Of a DNA stretch of 64,000 nt, positions 34,211-42,959 are shown piece after piece. The DNA lies in the NCBI GenBank assembly GCA_937974195.1, contig CALJIC010000131.1, positions 1-64,000 on the forward strand, read 5' to 3'. The translations under genes were made by a program, and so were the position numbers. The stretch is from an uncultured Roseiflexaceae bacterium. Lineage in GTDB: Bacteria > Chloroflexota > Chloroflexia > Chloroflexales > Roseiflexaceae. Position 1 is the stretch's first letter. Each line of letters begins with the position of its first letter. The notes beneath the pieces are model-generated. The model had not been told where the DNA came from, did not search any database, and worked only from the letters and a program-made list of their open reading frames with translations.

Positions 34211-35155
34211 TCAGCGCGGCTGGCGCTCGCTCCCCAGGAGGCTGGCCGCCAGGGTGTAGGGGTCGGCCGTGCGCGCGGCCACCTGCGCCACCAGCTCCTC
34301 CCACTCCTGCGCGCCGACTCGCGCCCGGACGCTCATCAGCGCCGTCTCCTCGATCGCCTGCTTGAGCTCGTACGCCGCGCGCGCCCGCAGCCGCTCCTCG
34401 AGGCGCCCGTGCGCCCGCAGGTGGGCCAGGTGCTGCTCCACCGCGTCCGCGACGGCCGCCACGCCCTCGCCGCTCATCGCCACCGCCGTCAGCACCGGCG
34501 GCTGCCAGCCGTCCCGTGACCGCTGGCCCATGTGCAGCATCGCCCGCAGCTGCTTCACCGTCGCATCCACCCCGTCGCGGTCCGCCTTGTTCACCACGTA
34601 CAGGTCGGCGATCTCGAGCAGGCCGGCCTTGATCGCCTGCACATCATCGCCCATGCCCGGCACGTCGATCACCACGGTCGTGTGCGCTGCACCGGCGATC
34701 TCCACCTCGCCCTGGCCGGCGCCGACCGTCTCCACCAGCACCAGCTCGAAGCCCGCGGCATCCAGCAGCGCCACCGCGTCCCCCGTGGCGCGCGCGATCC
34801 CGCCCAGGCGGCCGCGGTTGGCCATGCTGCGGATGAACACGCCCGCGTCCCCGCTCTGAGCCTGCATGCGGATGCGGTCGCCGAGGATCGCGCCGCCGGT
34901 GAAGGGCGAGGAGGGGTCCACCGCGACGACCCCGACGCTCCGGCCGCGGCGGCGCCATTCGCCGGCCAGGGCGCTGACCAGCGTGGACTTCCCCACCCCG
35001 GGCGCGCCGGTGATGCCGACGATGTGGGCGCGGCCGGTGTGCGGGTAGACCGCGCGCAGCAGCTCGCGCGCCTGCGGCCCGCCCGTCTCAACCAGGGTGA
35101 TGCCGCGCGCCAGCGCGCGCCGGCTGCCGGAGAGAAGTTGCTCTGCGAGTTCCAC
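34211..35155 (-). CDS. meaB: Methylmalonyl-CoA mutase-associated GTPase MeaB (ArgK family)
   Basis: 314 residues. Walker A GAPGVGKST (50-58), base-switch area VVAVDPSSPFTGGAILGDRI, ETVGAGQGEVEIAGAAHTTV, and NKADRDGVDATVKQL as guanine-binding G4. MeaB guards and reactivates B12-dependent methylmalonyl-CoA mutase by gating cofactor loading. The mutase B12 subunit ends 10 bp upstream, the normal pairing. Confidence 0.95.
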   Translation of the reverse strand: MELAEQLLSGSRRALARGITLVETGGPQARELLRAVYPHTGRAHIVGITGAPGVGKSTLVSALAGEWRRRGRSVGVVAVDPSSPFTGGAILGDRIRMQAQSGDAGVFIRSMANRGRLGGIARATGDAVALLDAAGFELVLVETVGAGQGEVEIAGAAHTTVVIDVPGMGDDVQAIKAGLLEIADLYVVNKADRDGVDATVKQLRAMLHMGQRSRDGWQPPVLTAVAMSGEGVAAVADAVEQHLAHLRAHGRLEERLRARAAYELKQAIEETALMSVRARVGAQEWEELVAQVAARTADPYTLAASLLGSERQPR

Positions 35156-35165
35156 GCGCTGCGCC

Positions 35166-35570
35166 TCACGCCTTCTGAGCGACGTGCTCGCGGATGAAGC
35201 GCACGATCTCCTGGGTGGATGTCCCCGGGCCGTAGACCGCCGCGATCCCGTGCCGCTCCCGCAGCTCGCGCGCGTCGTCGTCCGAGATGATCCCGCCGGC
35301 GATCACCAGCACGTCCTCCATGCCCTGCTCGCGCAGCAGCGCCGTCACCCTCGGCAGCAGCGTCATGTGGGCGCCCGACAGGATGGACAGGCCGACCACA
35401 TCGACGTCCTCCTGGAGCGCTGCCTCGACGATCATCTCCGGCGTCTGCTGGATGCCGGTGTAGATCACCTCCATCCCGGCATCGCGCAGCGCGCGGGCTA
35501 TCACTTTCGCGCCGCGGTCGTGGCCGTCCAGCCCCGGCTTCGCGACGAGCACACGAATCGGTCGCTCCAC
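35166..35570 (-). CDS. Cobalamin-binding small subunit of methylmalonyl-CoA mutase
   Basis: 134 residues. GTG start at 35570 chosen because GGAGG lies 7 nt upstream and the protein then begins at the family start (MERPIRVLVAKPGLDGHDRG). His17 in DGHDRG is the lower axial cobalt ligand (DxHxxG). LSILSGAHMTLLPRV and IAGGIISDDDARELRERHG complete the B12 fold. It works with a separate catalytic subunit that is not in the window. Pair with meaB suggests propionate or 3-hydroxypropionate-type carbon flow. Confidence 0.92.
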   Translation of the reverse strand: MERPIRVLVAKPGLDGHDRGAKVIARALRDAGMEVIYTGIQQTPEMIVEAALQEDVDVVGLSILSGAHMTLLPRVTALLREQGMEDVLVIAGGIISDDDARELRERHGIAAVYGPGTSTQEIVRFIREHVAQKA

Positions 35571-35635
35571 GTTGTACCTCCCTCGCGTCCGCCTCCTCAG
35601 GCCGGCGTGCGGGCGCCAGCGGTAGGCTTTCGCTC

Positions 35636-36616
35636 TTAGCGCTTCTTGTCGCGCGGGCGGCCGAACCGCCCGAACAGGCTCGGCCCCTCGATCTGTGCGC
35701 CGATCGGGTTGACGAAGGCGTCCTCGCCCGGCCGCATGCTCGGCTTCGTCGCCAGCCACGCCTCGCGCACCTCGCGCGCCCGCTCGAACAGCGCCAGCAC
35801 CTCGTCCGACGCGCCCGCCTCCAGCTGCTCCTGAAGCTCGACCAGGAGCTGCGCCATGTCGCCCAGCCAGCGCGCCAGCGCCTGCCGGTTCGTCAGCGCG
35901 ATATCGCGGTGCATCACCGGGTCGCCGGCGGCCAGGCGCGTGACATCGCGGAAGCCGGTGGCGGCCAGCGGCATCATCTCCTTCCAGGCCGGGCTGCGGC
36001 TCACCGCCTCCACCAGCGCCGCCGAGAGCACGAACGGCAGGTGTGAGACGCCCGCGACGTAGGCGTCGTGCTCCACCGGGTCGATGTAGTAGACCTTGGC
36101 GCCGGCCTGGCGCACCATCGCCTCCACCAGCTCGATCGCCTGCGAGCGCACCGTCGTGGTCGGCGTGAGGCAGTAGATTGCGTCGCGAAACAGGTCGCTC
36201 GTCGCGGCCGACGGCCCGGAGCGCTCGCTGCCGGCCATCGGGTGCCCGCCGACGAAGTCGATCGTCGCCGGGAGCAGCTCGCGCGCCCAGTTGGCCACCT
36301 CGGCCTTGGTGCTCGCCGTGTCGGTCACGACCATGCCCGGCCCGAGCAGCGGCGCGATCGAGCGGAAGACATCCCGCACCGCCTGCACCGGCACCGCCAC
36401 GACCACCAGGTTCGCGTCGCGCAGCGCCTCGCCGAGGTTGCGCGCCTCGCGGTCGATCGCCAGGCGGCCGCGCGCCGCCGAGGTGTGGCGCGGGTCGGAG
36501 TCGTAGCCGGTGATGGTGATCCGGCCGAGCGGGGAGCTGGCCTCGTCCGCGCTGCGCAGCGCCATGCCCAGCGAGGTCCCGATCAGCCCCATGCCGATGA
36601 TCGTGATCCGAATCAT
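35636..36616 (-). CDS. tyrA: Prephenate dehydrogenase
   Basis: 326 residues from ATG 36616, which places the NAD-binding IIGMGLIGTSLG at the N-terminus. VVVAVPVQAVRDVF and VTDTASTKAEVANWARELL are typical; VGGHPMAGSERSGP carries the family His of the active site, followed by YCLTPTTT and DAYVAGVSHLPFVLSAALVE. Oxidative decarboxylation of prephenate (or arogenate) in tyrosine synthesis. No ACT domain at the C-terminus, so no visible Tyr feedback module. Confidence 0.93.
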   Translation of the reverse strand: MIRITIIGMGLIGTSLGMALRSADEASSPLGRITITGYDSDPRHTSAARGRLAIDREARNLGEALRDANLVVVAVPVQAVRDVFRSIAPLLGPGMVVTDTASTKAEVANWARELLPATIDFVGGHPMAGSERSGPSAATSDLFRDAIYCLTPTTTVRSQAIELVEAMVRQAGAKVYYIDPVEHDAYVAGVSHLPFVLSAALVEAVSRSPAWKEMMPLAATGFRDVTRLAAGDPVMHRDIALTNRQALARWLGDMAQLLVELQEQLEAGASDEVLALFERAREVREAWLATKPSMRPGEDAFVNPIGAQIEGPSLFGRFGRPRDKKR

Positions 36617-36659
36617 CTTGCGTCCTAACTCTCTCTTCGTGACACGAGTGACGCGGTCG

Positions 36660-36775
36660 TGTCGCCCGCCCTCCTTCCTGGGAGGTGTGGAGGCCCGGCG
36701 GCTCCCCACGGACGCTTGGTGTCGCCGCAGCGCGGCGGAAGAGGGTGATTCTGGGGAAGCGAAGCCTCCTCAGGC
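36660..36775. repeat. Family 2 repeat, eroded copy
   Basis: GGGAGGTGTGGAGGCCCGGC, GCGGCGGAAGAGGGTGATTC and GGGGAAGC-GAA-GCCTCCTC (36753-36771), an imperfect family 2 hairpin. The composite resembles that at 52.85 kb. Confidence 0.6.
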
Positions 36776-36855
36776 CCTTCAGGCGGTGGCCTCGGCGGGC
36801 CCTCCGCCGGAGGTATTGCTGGCCGCGCGCCCGCCACGTCCGCTTGCCTGCGGGC

Positions 36856-37491
36856 TCAGGTCTCAGTCTCGACGAACGCCAGGAACAGCAGCTCGGCCAC
36901 GATCAGAATCAGCGCCAGCAGCCCGACCCCGACCGGCGTGAGCACCCGCAGCCCGGCCAGCCCGACGCTGAGGGCCGCCAGCGCGCCGATCTCGTGCGCC
37001 TGGCGCCGCGCGCGCCGCGTGTCGTACTGGCGGGCGCGCTGCTGGAAGATCCGCCGGCCGATCGCCGACACTGGCCAGATCGCCAGCGCCGAGAGGCTCC
37101 AGAACACCGCCGCCGCCAGAATGACCCACGCCGGCATGTCCGGCGGGGACAGCAGCCAGCCGTTCGGCGGCGGCACGAACGCCAGGAGGTACAGCAGCAG
37201 GAACGAGCCGGCCACGCCCTCCAGCGCGAGCTGCGGGACGCGCAGGTGCCGCTGCAGCGGGACGAATGTGAGCAGCCCGGCGCCGAGCGCCAGGGCGTAG
37301 AACATCAGCCGCGGCGGCGCGTCAACCGCCTGCTCCGGACCCACGACGTCGAGCAGGAGCATGCCCAGCGCCCCCGCCCAGCACAGCCCGGCCGAGGCTG
37401 CGAGCAGCAGCGCACTGCGGTTCGCGGGCCGCTCGTGCGGCGCCTCCCTCAGCGTCTCCCGTGGCAGTGTCGGCTCGGCGGGTGCTGTCAT
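36856..37491 (-). CDS. Polytopic membrane protein, hypothetical
   Basis: 211 residues, about six hydrophobic helices (SALLLAASAGLCWAGALGML first, GVGLLALILIVAELLFLAFV last). The loop GRRIFQQRARQYDTRRARRQ between helices 4 and 5 is strongly positive and so cytoplasmic. No family recognised. Codirectional with the PDZ protein upstream (107 bp). Confidence 0.65.
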   Translation of the reverse strand: MTAPAEPTLPRETLREAPHERPANRSALLLAASAGLCWAGALGMLLLDVVGPEQAVDAPPRLMFYALALGAGLLTFVPLQRHLRVPQLALEGVAGSFLLLYLLAFVPPPNGWLLSPPDMPAWVILAAAVFWSLSALAIWPVSAIGRRIFQQRARQYDTRRARRQAHEIGALAALSVGLAGLRVLTPVGVGLLALILIVAELLFLAFVETET

Positions 37492-37598
37492 AATCTGGGG
37501 GTACTCACCTCGGCCGTGGCGTCTGGCTTCCGGGCTCTCGAGGCCGCAGCCCGCGCGGGTGTCGCTGTCCGTTACAGGAGGAGCGCTCGACCGCTTCG

Positions 37599-38069
37599 CT
37601 AGAGATCCGCCGGCTCCTCGCCGCGCGCCGTGAAGTAGATGCCCAGGTAGGGCCGCCGCGGGTTGTCCGGGAACGGCGCCAGGCGGACCTGGACCGTCTG
37701 CTCGCCTTCGTTACGCAGCAGGCGGAGCTGAACCGTATCGCCGACGGCGAACCTGTCCAGCTGGTCGCGCAGGTCACGGGCGTCCTCCACATACGTGCCG
37801 TTGATGGCGACGATCAGGTCGCCGCGCATCACGCCGGCCGCCGCCGCCGGACCGTTGCGGTCCAGCCGGGTGACGAGCACCCCCAGCTCCGGAAGCTGCT
37901 GCTGCCCAAGCGCCTGAGCCGTCGCCGCGTACGCCGCCCGCGCCTCTCGGCCGGCGATGTCGCTCCCGGCCAGCCAACCGGCCACCCCGCTCAGGAAGCT
38001 GCACCAGAGGCACATCACCCCTGAGCCGAGCATCAGCCATGGGACCAGCCCGCGCCGATCCAGCCGCAT
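37599..38069 (-). CDS. Membrane-anchored PDZ-domain protein
   Basis: 156 residues from ATG 38069. One N-terminal helix (VPWLMLGSGVMCLWCSFLSG) anchors a single PDZ domain: LGVLVTRLDRNGPAAAAGVM, RGDLIVAINGTYVEDARDLR, VGDTVQLRLLRNEGEQTVQV. This is the PDZ half of HtrA-type proteins without the protease; it may recruit substrates to a protease or act as scaffold. Monocistronic or with the next membrane gene. Confidence 0.82.
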   Translation of the reverse strand: MRLDRRGLVPWLMLGSGVMCLWCSFLSGVAGWLAGSDIAGREARAAYAATAQALGQQQLPELGVLVTRLDRNGPAAAAGVMRGDLIVAINGTYVEDARDLRDQLDRFAVGDTVQLRLLRNEGEQTVQVRLAPFPDNPRRPYLGIYFTARGEEPADL

Positions 38070-38166
38070 TAAACGCCCCACTGCTACGCCTATGTGCTGG
38101 CTGATTCTACCGCCCCGTCCCCACGGCGTCAAGCTGATCCGGCGGCGTGGCCGCCACCCGCATCCG

Positions 38167-38175
38167 TGGTATACT
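38167..38175 (+). promoter_or_regulatory. Extended -10 promoter
   Basis: TGGTATACT, start codon of the acidic protein about 105 bp downstream. No -35. Confidence 0.5.
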
Positions 38176-38280
38176 TCCTGCCGAGATCGTGTGGATAAAC
38201 CGATCAGTTAGGAAGACCTGCGAGGCTCAACAGGCGCCGGATCTGTGTGCGCCGGCGCGACCCTCGCTAAGGAGCGTGCA

Positions 38281-38928
38281 ATGGCAGAGGCCACGGGAAT
38301 GACTGAGCTGGACCTGCTCGTCGGCTCGATGTTCACCACCCGCCCGGAGGAGGACCGCGAGCTGTACGAGGAGGAGCGCGAGTGGCTCTCCGACATCCAG
38401 GACCTGCTGCGCGAGGAGGGCGTCGAGGTCGACCTGCTCTCGCGCCCGGGAGTCGAGATCTGGGAGGGCGGCATCGAGCGATTCAGCGACCTCTATACGC
38501 TGCGCCTGATGGCCGCCTACCTCGAGAACGGCCGCGATCTCTCGCCGCTCATCAAGAGCGACGTGGAGCTGGACGAGGAGCCGGACCCGCTCCTCGCGGC
38601 GATCTGGCAGGGCGAGCAGACCAGCCGCTACCCGCACCTGATCAACCACCAGGCCGATGGCGGGTACTATCTGCCGGCCGACTTCGCCGAGCCGATCTGG
38701 GTCGAGTTCGACCAGGGCGACGAGGCGGAGGAGGACGAGGACGAGGACGGTGAGTCGGTGGTCAGCTTCGGCTCGTCGCTCGGCCTGCAGCGCGAGCTGG
38801 TGGAGCTGGAGGGGCTGCTGCGCGATGCCGGCGTCCCGAACGACCACAGCGCGATGCGCTGCCTGCGCGTCCTGCGCGAGGCGGCCAACCAGAGCGTCAA
38901 CAACGACCTGCCGATCATCGTCTGGTAG
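38281..38928 (+). CDS. Acidic hypothetical protein
   Basis: 215 residues, AAGGAG upstream of ATG 38281. Strongly acidic throughout, with RPEEDRELYEEEREWLSDIQ at 21-40 and the run EAEEDEDEDGE in the middle. No signal peptide or membrane helix. Predicted helical N-half, tail ending VNNDLPIIVW. No motif recognised. Real gene by start context and codon use. Followed by the 43-bp repeat array, so nothing downstream in an operon. Confidence 0.7.
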   Translation: MAEATGMTELDLLVGSMFTTRPEEDRELYEEEREWLSDIQDLLREEGVEVDLLSRPGVEIWEGGIERFSDLYTLRLMAAYLENGRDLSPLIKSDVELDEEPDPLLAAIWQGEQTSRYPHLINHQADGGYYLPADFAEPIWVEFDQGDEAEEDEDEDGESVVSFGSSLGLQRELVELEGLLRDAGVPNDHSAMRCLRVLREAANQSVNNDLPIIVW

Positions 38929-39047
38929 AGGCGTATCGCGATATGCCTGCGGCTGTGGCGCGGCCTGATCACGCCGCAGCTGCGGAGAGTGGTGCGCGGG
39001 GGCACGCAGGCCGTCCGCGGCTGCGTGCCGCTGGAACGTGCGAGGGT

Positions 39048-39590
39048 CCGCAGGCACGCCGGAGCGGCTTTTCGCCGGAAGTCCGGAGAGCCGCAGGCGC
39101 ACCGGAGCGGCTTTTCACCGGAAGTTCGAAAGGCCGCAGGCCCTTTAGAACCGCTTCCCGTCGGGAAGTTCGTAGACGCAGCGGAGTAACTTCCGCGGGA
39201 GGTCGGAGAGCCGCAGGTGCGGTCTGACCACTTTCAGCCGGAAGTTCGAAAGGTCGCAGGCTGTGTAGGTCCACTTCTCGCCGGAGGCGCGAAGGGCCGC
39301 AGGCGCGGCCTGACCACTTTCAGCAGGGAGTTCGAAGAGCCGCAGGCACGCCGGAGCGGCTTTTCGCCGGAAGTTCGAAAGGCCGCAGGCCGTGCAGGTC
39401 CGCATTCCCCGGGAGGGCCGCAGGCGCACCGGAGCGGTTTTCCGCCGGAAGTTCGAAGGACCGCAGTCCGTGCAGATCCACTTCTCGCCGGAGGCGCGAA
39501 GGGCCGCAGGCGCGGCCTGACCACTTTCAGCAGGGAGTTCGAAGAGCCGCAGGCACGCCGGAGAAGTCTTCTGCCGGGAGGTTCGGAGGG
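39048..39590. repeat. 43-bp tandem repeat array with higher-order structure
   Basis: Twelve units each opening with CCGCAGGC or a variant. Starts: 39048, 39091, 39134, 39211, 39254, 39297, 39340, 39383, 39418, 39461, 39504, 39547. Nine of the spacings are exactly 43 bp; the exceptions are 77, 35 and 44. Three unit types recur in the same order (39254-39382 and 39461-39590), giving a 129-bp higher-order repeat. 43 is not a multiple of 3, so it is not a coding repeat. Gap 38929-39755 holds only this, the palindrome and a promoter. Confidence 0.92.
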
Positions 39591-39657
39591 CCGCAGGCCC
39601 TCCGAGATCCTTTTTTCCCCGCGGCTCTGCGGCGACGAAATCGCCGCAGAGCCGCGG
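39585..39657. repeat. Family 1 linker hairpin and long palindrome (reverse orientation)
   Basis: GGAGGGCC-GCA-GGCCCTCC (39585-39603), AGATCCTTTTTTCC linker, then CCGCGGCTCTGCGGCGA (39619-39635)/complement (39641-39657). Read on the minus strand the order is palindrome, hairpin, array, as at 1.1 and 46.8 kb. Confidence 0.92.
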
Positions 39658-39686
39658 AGCCACCGCATCATATCGCAGCAACGAAG

Positions 39687-39715
39687 TTGCCGAACCCTTT
39701 GAGATCGGGTATAAT
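39687..39715 (+). promoter_or_regulatory. Sigma-70-type promoter for the MiaB-like gene
   Basis: TTGCCG (39687-39692), 17-bp spacer, TATAAT (39710-39715), 41 bp before the start. Confidence 0.7.
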
Positions 39716-39755
39716 TTCGCTCTGCTGTGCCGAATTCGACACAGGATAGAGGGCC

Positions 39756-41141
39756 ATGAGCGAAACTGTCACGCTGATCACGCCGGACGAGATCCGCACC
39801 CGCGCCGCGCTGACGTCGCGCGACGCCACGCCGCGCGAGCGGCGCTACTACGTCTGGACGGTCGGCTGCCAGATGAATATATCCGACTCGGAGCGGCTCG
39901 AGTCCGCGCTGCAGGGGGTCGGCTACGCGCCGGCCGAGCGCCCGGAGGACGCGAGCTTCATCGTCCTGAACTCCTGCAGCGTGCGCGCCTCGGCCGAGGA
40001 GCGCATCCTCGGCAAGCTCGGCGAGCTCCAGCGCGTCAAGCGCGCGCGGCCGGATACGACCGTGGTGCTGTGGGGCTGCATGGTCGGCCCGCAGAACCAG
40101 TCGATCTTCCGCGAGCGCCTGCCGATGGTGGACCACTTCGTCTCGCCCTCGGCCGTCGATGAGGTGCTCGCGCTCGCGCCGAACCCGATCTACCAGCTGG
40201 ACGAGCCGGCGCTCCCGGTGGCCGACTGGACGCACCCGCCGGTCTCGGTGCACGTGCCGATCCAGTACGGCTGCAACATGAGCTGCGCCTTCTGCGTGAT
40301 CCCGCTGCGGCGCGGCCGCGAGCGCTCGCGCCCGATGGACGAGATCGTCGATGAGTGCCGGCGCATCATCGCCCGCGGCGCCAAGGAGATCACGCTGCTC
40401 GGCCAGATCGTGGACTCGTGGGGCCACGACCTGCCCGGCCGGCCGGACCTGGCGGACCTGCTGCGGGCGGTGCACGAGATACCCGGCCTGGTGCGCCTGC
40501 GCTTCCTCACCTCGCACCCGGCCTGGATGACCGACAAGCTGATCGCGACGGTGGCCGAGCTGCCGCGCTGTATGCCCGAGATCAACCTGCCGGTGCAGGC
40601 CGGCGACGACGCGCTGCTCAAGATCATGCGCCGCGGCTACACCGTTGCGCGGTACCGCGAGCTGATCCGCAAGATCCGCGCGGCCATCCCGCACATCGCG
40701 CTCACCACCGATGTGATCGTCGGGCACCCGGGCGAGACCCGCGAGCGCTTCGAGGGCACGCGGGCGCTGGTGGAGGAGATCGGCTTCGATAAGGTCCATA
40801 TCGCGGCCTTCTCGGCCCGGCCCGGCACCCGCGCCGCCGCGATGGAGGCCGACCCGGCCCTGGCGGTGCCCGAGGGCGAGAAGCAGGCCCGCCGCGTCGA
40901 GCTCGAGCGCATCCAGGAGCGGATCGCCACCGAGCGCAGCGCCCGCTACCTCGGCCAGACGGTCGAGGTGCTGGTCGAGGGCGAGCACCGCGGCAAGTGG
41001 CGCGGCCGCACGCCCGGCAACAAGCTGGTCTTCTTCGAGCATGAGCAGGACTGGACCGGGCGCCTGGTGCTTGTTCGGATCACCAGCACGAGCCCGTGGT
41101 CGCTTCAGGGCACGCTCGTCGGCGAGGGGTCGGCCAGCTGA
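39756..41141 (+). CDS. miaB: MiaB-like tRNA methylthiotransferase (radical SAM)
   Basis: 461 residues. The N-terminal UPF0004 domain has the three Cys of the auxiliary cluster: GCQMNISDSE, LNSCSVRASAEE, LWGCMVG. The radical-SAM cluster motif is CNMSCAFC in YGCNMSCAFCVIPLRRGRER. A C-terminal TRAM domain follows (LGQTVEVLVEGEHRGKWRGR). MiaB adds methylthio to i6A37 of tRNA; the sister MtaB/RimO groups are less likely given GCQMN. An N-terminal extension of about 30 residues precedes the first motif. Stop overlaps the next start (TGATG). Confidence 0.92.
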   Translation: MSETVTLITPDEIRTRAALTSRDATPRERRYYVWTVGCQMNISDSERLESALQGVGYAPAERPEDASFIVLNSCSVRASAEERILGKLGELQRVKRARPDTTVVLWGCMVGPQNQSIFRERLPMVDHFVSPSAVDEVLALAPNPIYQLDEPALPVADWTHPPVSVHVPIQYGCNMSCAFCVIPLRRGRERSRPMDEIVDECRRIIARGAKEITLLGQIVDSWGHDLPGRPDLADLLRAVHEIPGLVRLRFLTSHPAWMTDKLIATVAELPRCMPEINLPVQAGDDALLKIMRRGYTVARYRELIRKIRAAIPHIALTTDVIVGHPGETRERFEGTRALVEEIGFDKVHIAAFSARPGTRAAAMEADPALAVPEGEKQARRVELERIQERIATERSARYLGQTVEVLVEGEHRGKWRGRTPGNKLVFFEHEQDWTGRLVLVRITSTSPWSLQGTLVGEGSAS

Positions 41142-41992
41142 TGACGCAGTATGGTCAGCAGTACGGCGTCCCGCCGCTCGGGCTCCCTCCGGTCCCGGCC
41201 CCGCGCCGGCTCGCGCTCGAGCTGGTGCTCGACCTGGTGATCCTGGTGATCGCGGTGATCGTCACCGCGATCGGGCTGATCGGCGCGATTATCGCCGTGC
41301 GCATGGCCACGCAGGGCCTCTCGGCGGCCGAGGTCGCCAGGCTGGGCGCCACCGACCAGCTCGCGCTGCTCGGCGCCGGCGGCGTGCTGCTCGTGGTGCT
41401 GGCCCAGAACGCCCTGTTCGTCGCCGTCCCGGTGCTGCGGACGCGCCTGCTGCGGCGCGAGCCGCTCGCGGCGATCGGGCTCCAGGCCCCGCAGCCGCTG
41501 CGCCTCGTCCTGTTCGGCTTCGGCCTCGGCGCGCTGCTGCTCGCCGGCAATGTCCTCCTCGGTCTGCTCTTCAGCTCGTTCGGGATCCGCCAGAACCAGG
41601 CCGAACAGTACCCGCTGTTCGCCGGGGACTACCTCGGGCAGGCGCTGTTCCTGCTCGGCGTCGGGCTGATCGCCCCGATCGGCGAGGAGGTGCTCTTCCG
41701 CGGCTACGTGTTCAACACGCTGCGGCGCATCGGCGCGGGCAGCGCCTGGGGGCTGCCGGCCGCGTATCTGCTGAGCGCGCTGCTCTTCGGCGCGGCACAC
41801 GTGCTCTCGGCAACGGAGGGCGTCATCGCGCTGATCGTCCCGACGATCGTGATGGGCATCGCGCTCGCCTGGTCCGTGCACCGCACGGGCAGCCTCGTGC
41901 CGAGCATCATCGCCCACGCCATCAACAACAGCGTCGCGCTGCTTGCGCTTGTGACCTGTGTGAATAACCCGGGGATCTGCCCGGGAGTGTGA
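41141..41992 (+). CDS. CPBP-family intramembrane metalloprotease
   Basis: 283 residues, ATG at 41141 coupled to the miaB stop. About eight helices. CPBP motif 1 EEVLFR with Glu182, Glu183 and Arg187 (GEEVLFRGYVFNTL), motif 2 LLFGAAHVLSA, motif 3 IIAHAINNSVALL. These residues make the putative metal site of Rce1-like proteases. Cytoplasmic membrane; substrate unknown. N-terminal 25 residues are Pro/Gln-rich. Confidence 0.9.
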   Translation: MTQYGQQYGVPPLGLPPVPAPRRLALELVLDLVILVIAVIVTAIGLIGAIIAVRMATQGLSAAEVARLGATDQLALLGAGGVLLVVLAQNALFVAVPVLRTRLLRREPLAAIGLQAPQPLRLVLFGFGLGALLLAGNVLLGLLFSSFGIRQNQAEQYPLFAGDYLGQALFLLGVGLIAPIGEEVLFRGYVFNTLRRIGAGSAWGLPAAYLLSALLFGAAHVLSATEGVIALIVPTIVMGIALAWSVHRTGSLVPSIIAHAINNSVALLALVTCVNNPGICPGV

Positions 41993-42015
41993 TGTAGTAT
42001 TTCAAGGAGTGATCG

Positions 42016-42864
42016 TTGACCAAGCAGGACGAAAAGCTCCGTATCAGGCGCCGCCTCCAGGCGCAGGCGGTAGAATTCGCCGCGCGCAACCGCTGGCAGG
42101 AGGCGGTCGAGGCCAACCTGCAGCTGCTCAGCCTGGGCGAGGATACCGACACCCTCAACCGGCTCGGCAAGGCCTACTTCGAACTTAGCCAGCTGAACGA
42201 GGCGCGCGACGCCTACCAGCGGGCGCTGAAGCTCACGCCCAACAACCCGATCGCCCGCAAGAACCTCGAGCGGATCGAAGACCTGCTGGCGCGCTCGGTC
42301 ACCGCGCAGGCCCCGTCCAAGACCGGCCGGCAGCTGGTCGACCTGCGCCTGTTCATCACCGAGACCGGCAAGACGGCGATCACCACCCTGATCGACGTCC
42401 CGCGCACCCCGGCCGTCAGCGCGATCGTCACCGGCGAGAAGGTCGAGCTGCGCCTGGACGGCCGCAACGTGCTGGTGTACGACGTGGACGGCAACCTGAT
42501 CGGCCGCATCGAGCCGAAGCTCGCCCAGCGGCTGAGCGAGCTCATGGCCGGCGGCAACCGCTACGTGGCGGCGATCGCGCAGATCCACGGCCCCCAGGTG
42601 CGCGTCCTCATCCGCGAGATCTTCCAGGACCCGAGCCAGCGCGGCCGGGTCTCCTTCCCCGGCAAGCTCAGCGAGGGCGTCGCCCGCGGCTACCTGGCCG
42701 GCGCGCAGTACGACGAGTTCGGCGACGAGATGCTCGAGGAGGAGGAGAGCATCGACGAGCGCGACGAGACCGAGGAGGAGGTCTTCAGCGGCGAGGAGGA
42801 GGAGCTTGGCCTCGACGAGATCGAGCAGGATATCGGCGAGGATGATGATATGAACGAGGAGTAG
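42016..42864 (+). CDS. TPR protein with acidic tail
   Basis: 282 residues. TTG start at 42016 chosen: AAGGAG lies 6 nt upstream and no ATG fits. Residues about 15-85 form TPR-like helices (LNRLGKAYFELSQLNEARDA, YQRALKLTPNNPIARKNLER). The middle has a small beta domain (GEKVELRLDGRNVLVYDVDG, then LIGRIEPKLAQRL), HIRAN-like in feel but not proven. The last 60 residues are almost all Glu/Asp. Probably a scaffold or RNA/protein-binding factor. Codirectional with the CPBP gene, 23 bp apart. Confidence 0.75.
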   Translation: MTKQDEKLRIRRRLQAQAVEFAARNRWQEAVEANLQLLSLGEDTDTLNRLGKAYFELSQLNEARDAYQRALKLTPNNPIARKNLERIEDLLARSVTAQAPSKTGRQLVDLRLFITETGKTAITTLIDVPRTPAVSAIVTGEKVELRLDGRNVLVYDVDGNLIGRIEPKLAQRLSELMAGGNRYVAAIAQIHGPQVRVLIREIFQDPSQRGRVSFPGKLSEGVARGYLAGAQYDEFGDEMLEEEESIDERDETEEEVFSGEEEELGLDEIEQDIGEDDDMNEE

Positions 42865-42927
42865 CGCGCGGGCCATCTGCCCTGGTGCAAAACCAATTGC
42901 CTACCCGCGTCTAGCTCCCCTGTACTA

Positions 42928-42956
42928 TTGCTATTCACCAACTCGCAACCTATACT
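42928..42956 (+). promoter_or_regulatory. Sigma-70-type promoter of the DUF6812-AAA operon
   Basis: TTGCTA (42928-42933), 17-bp spacer, TATACT (42951-42956). Predicted start of transcription falls at the beginning of the hairpin at 42960. Confidence 0.7.
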
Positions 42957-42959
42957 GAG

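Noticed and set aside
39048..39590. CRISPR array
   Set aside because: Units are contiguous 43-bp variants of each other with no constant repeat plus unique spacers, and no cas genes are present.
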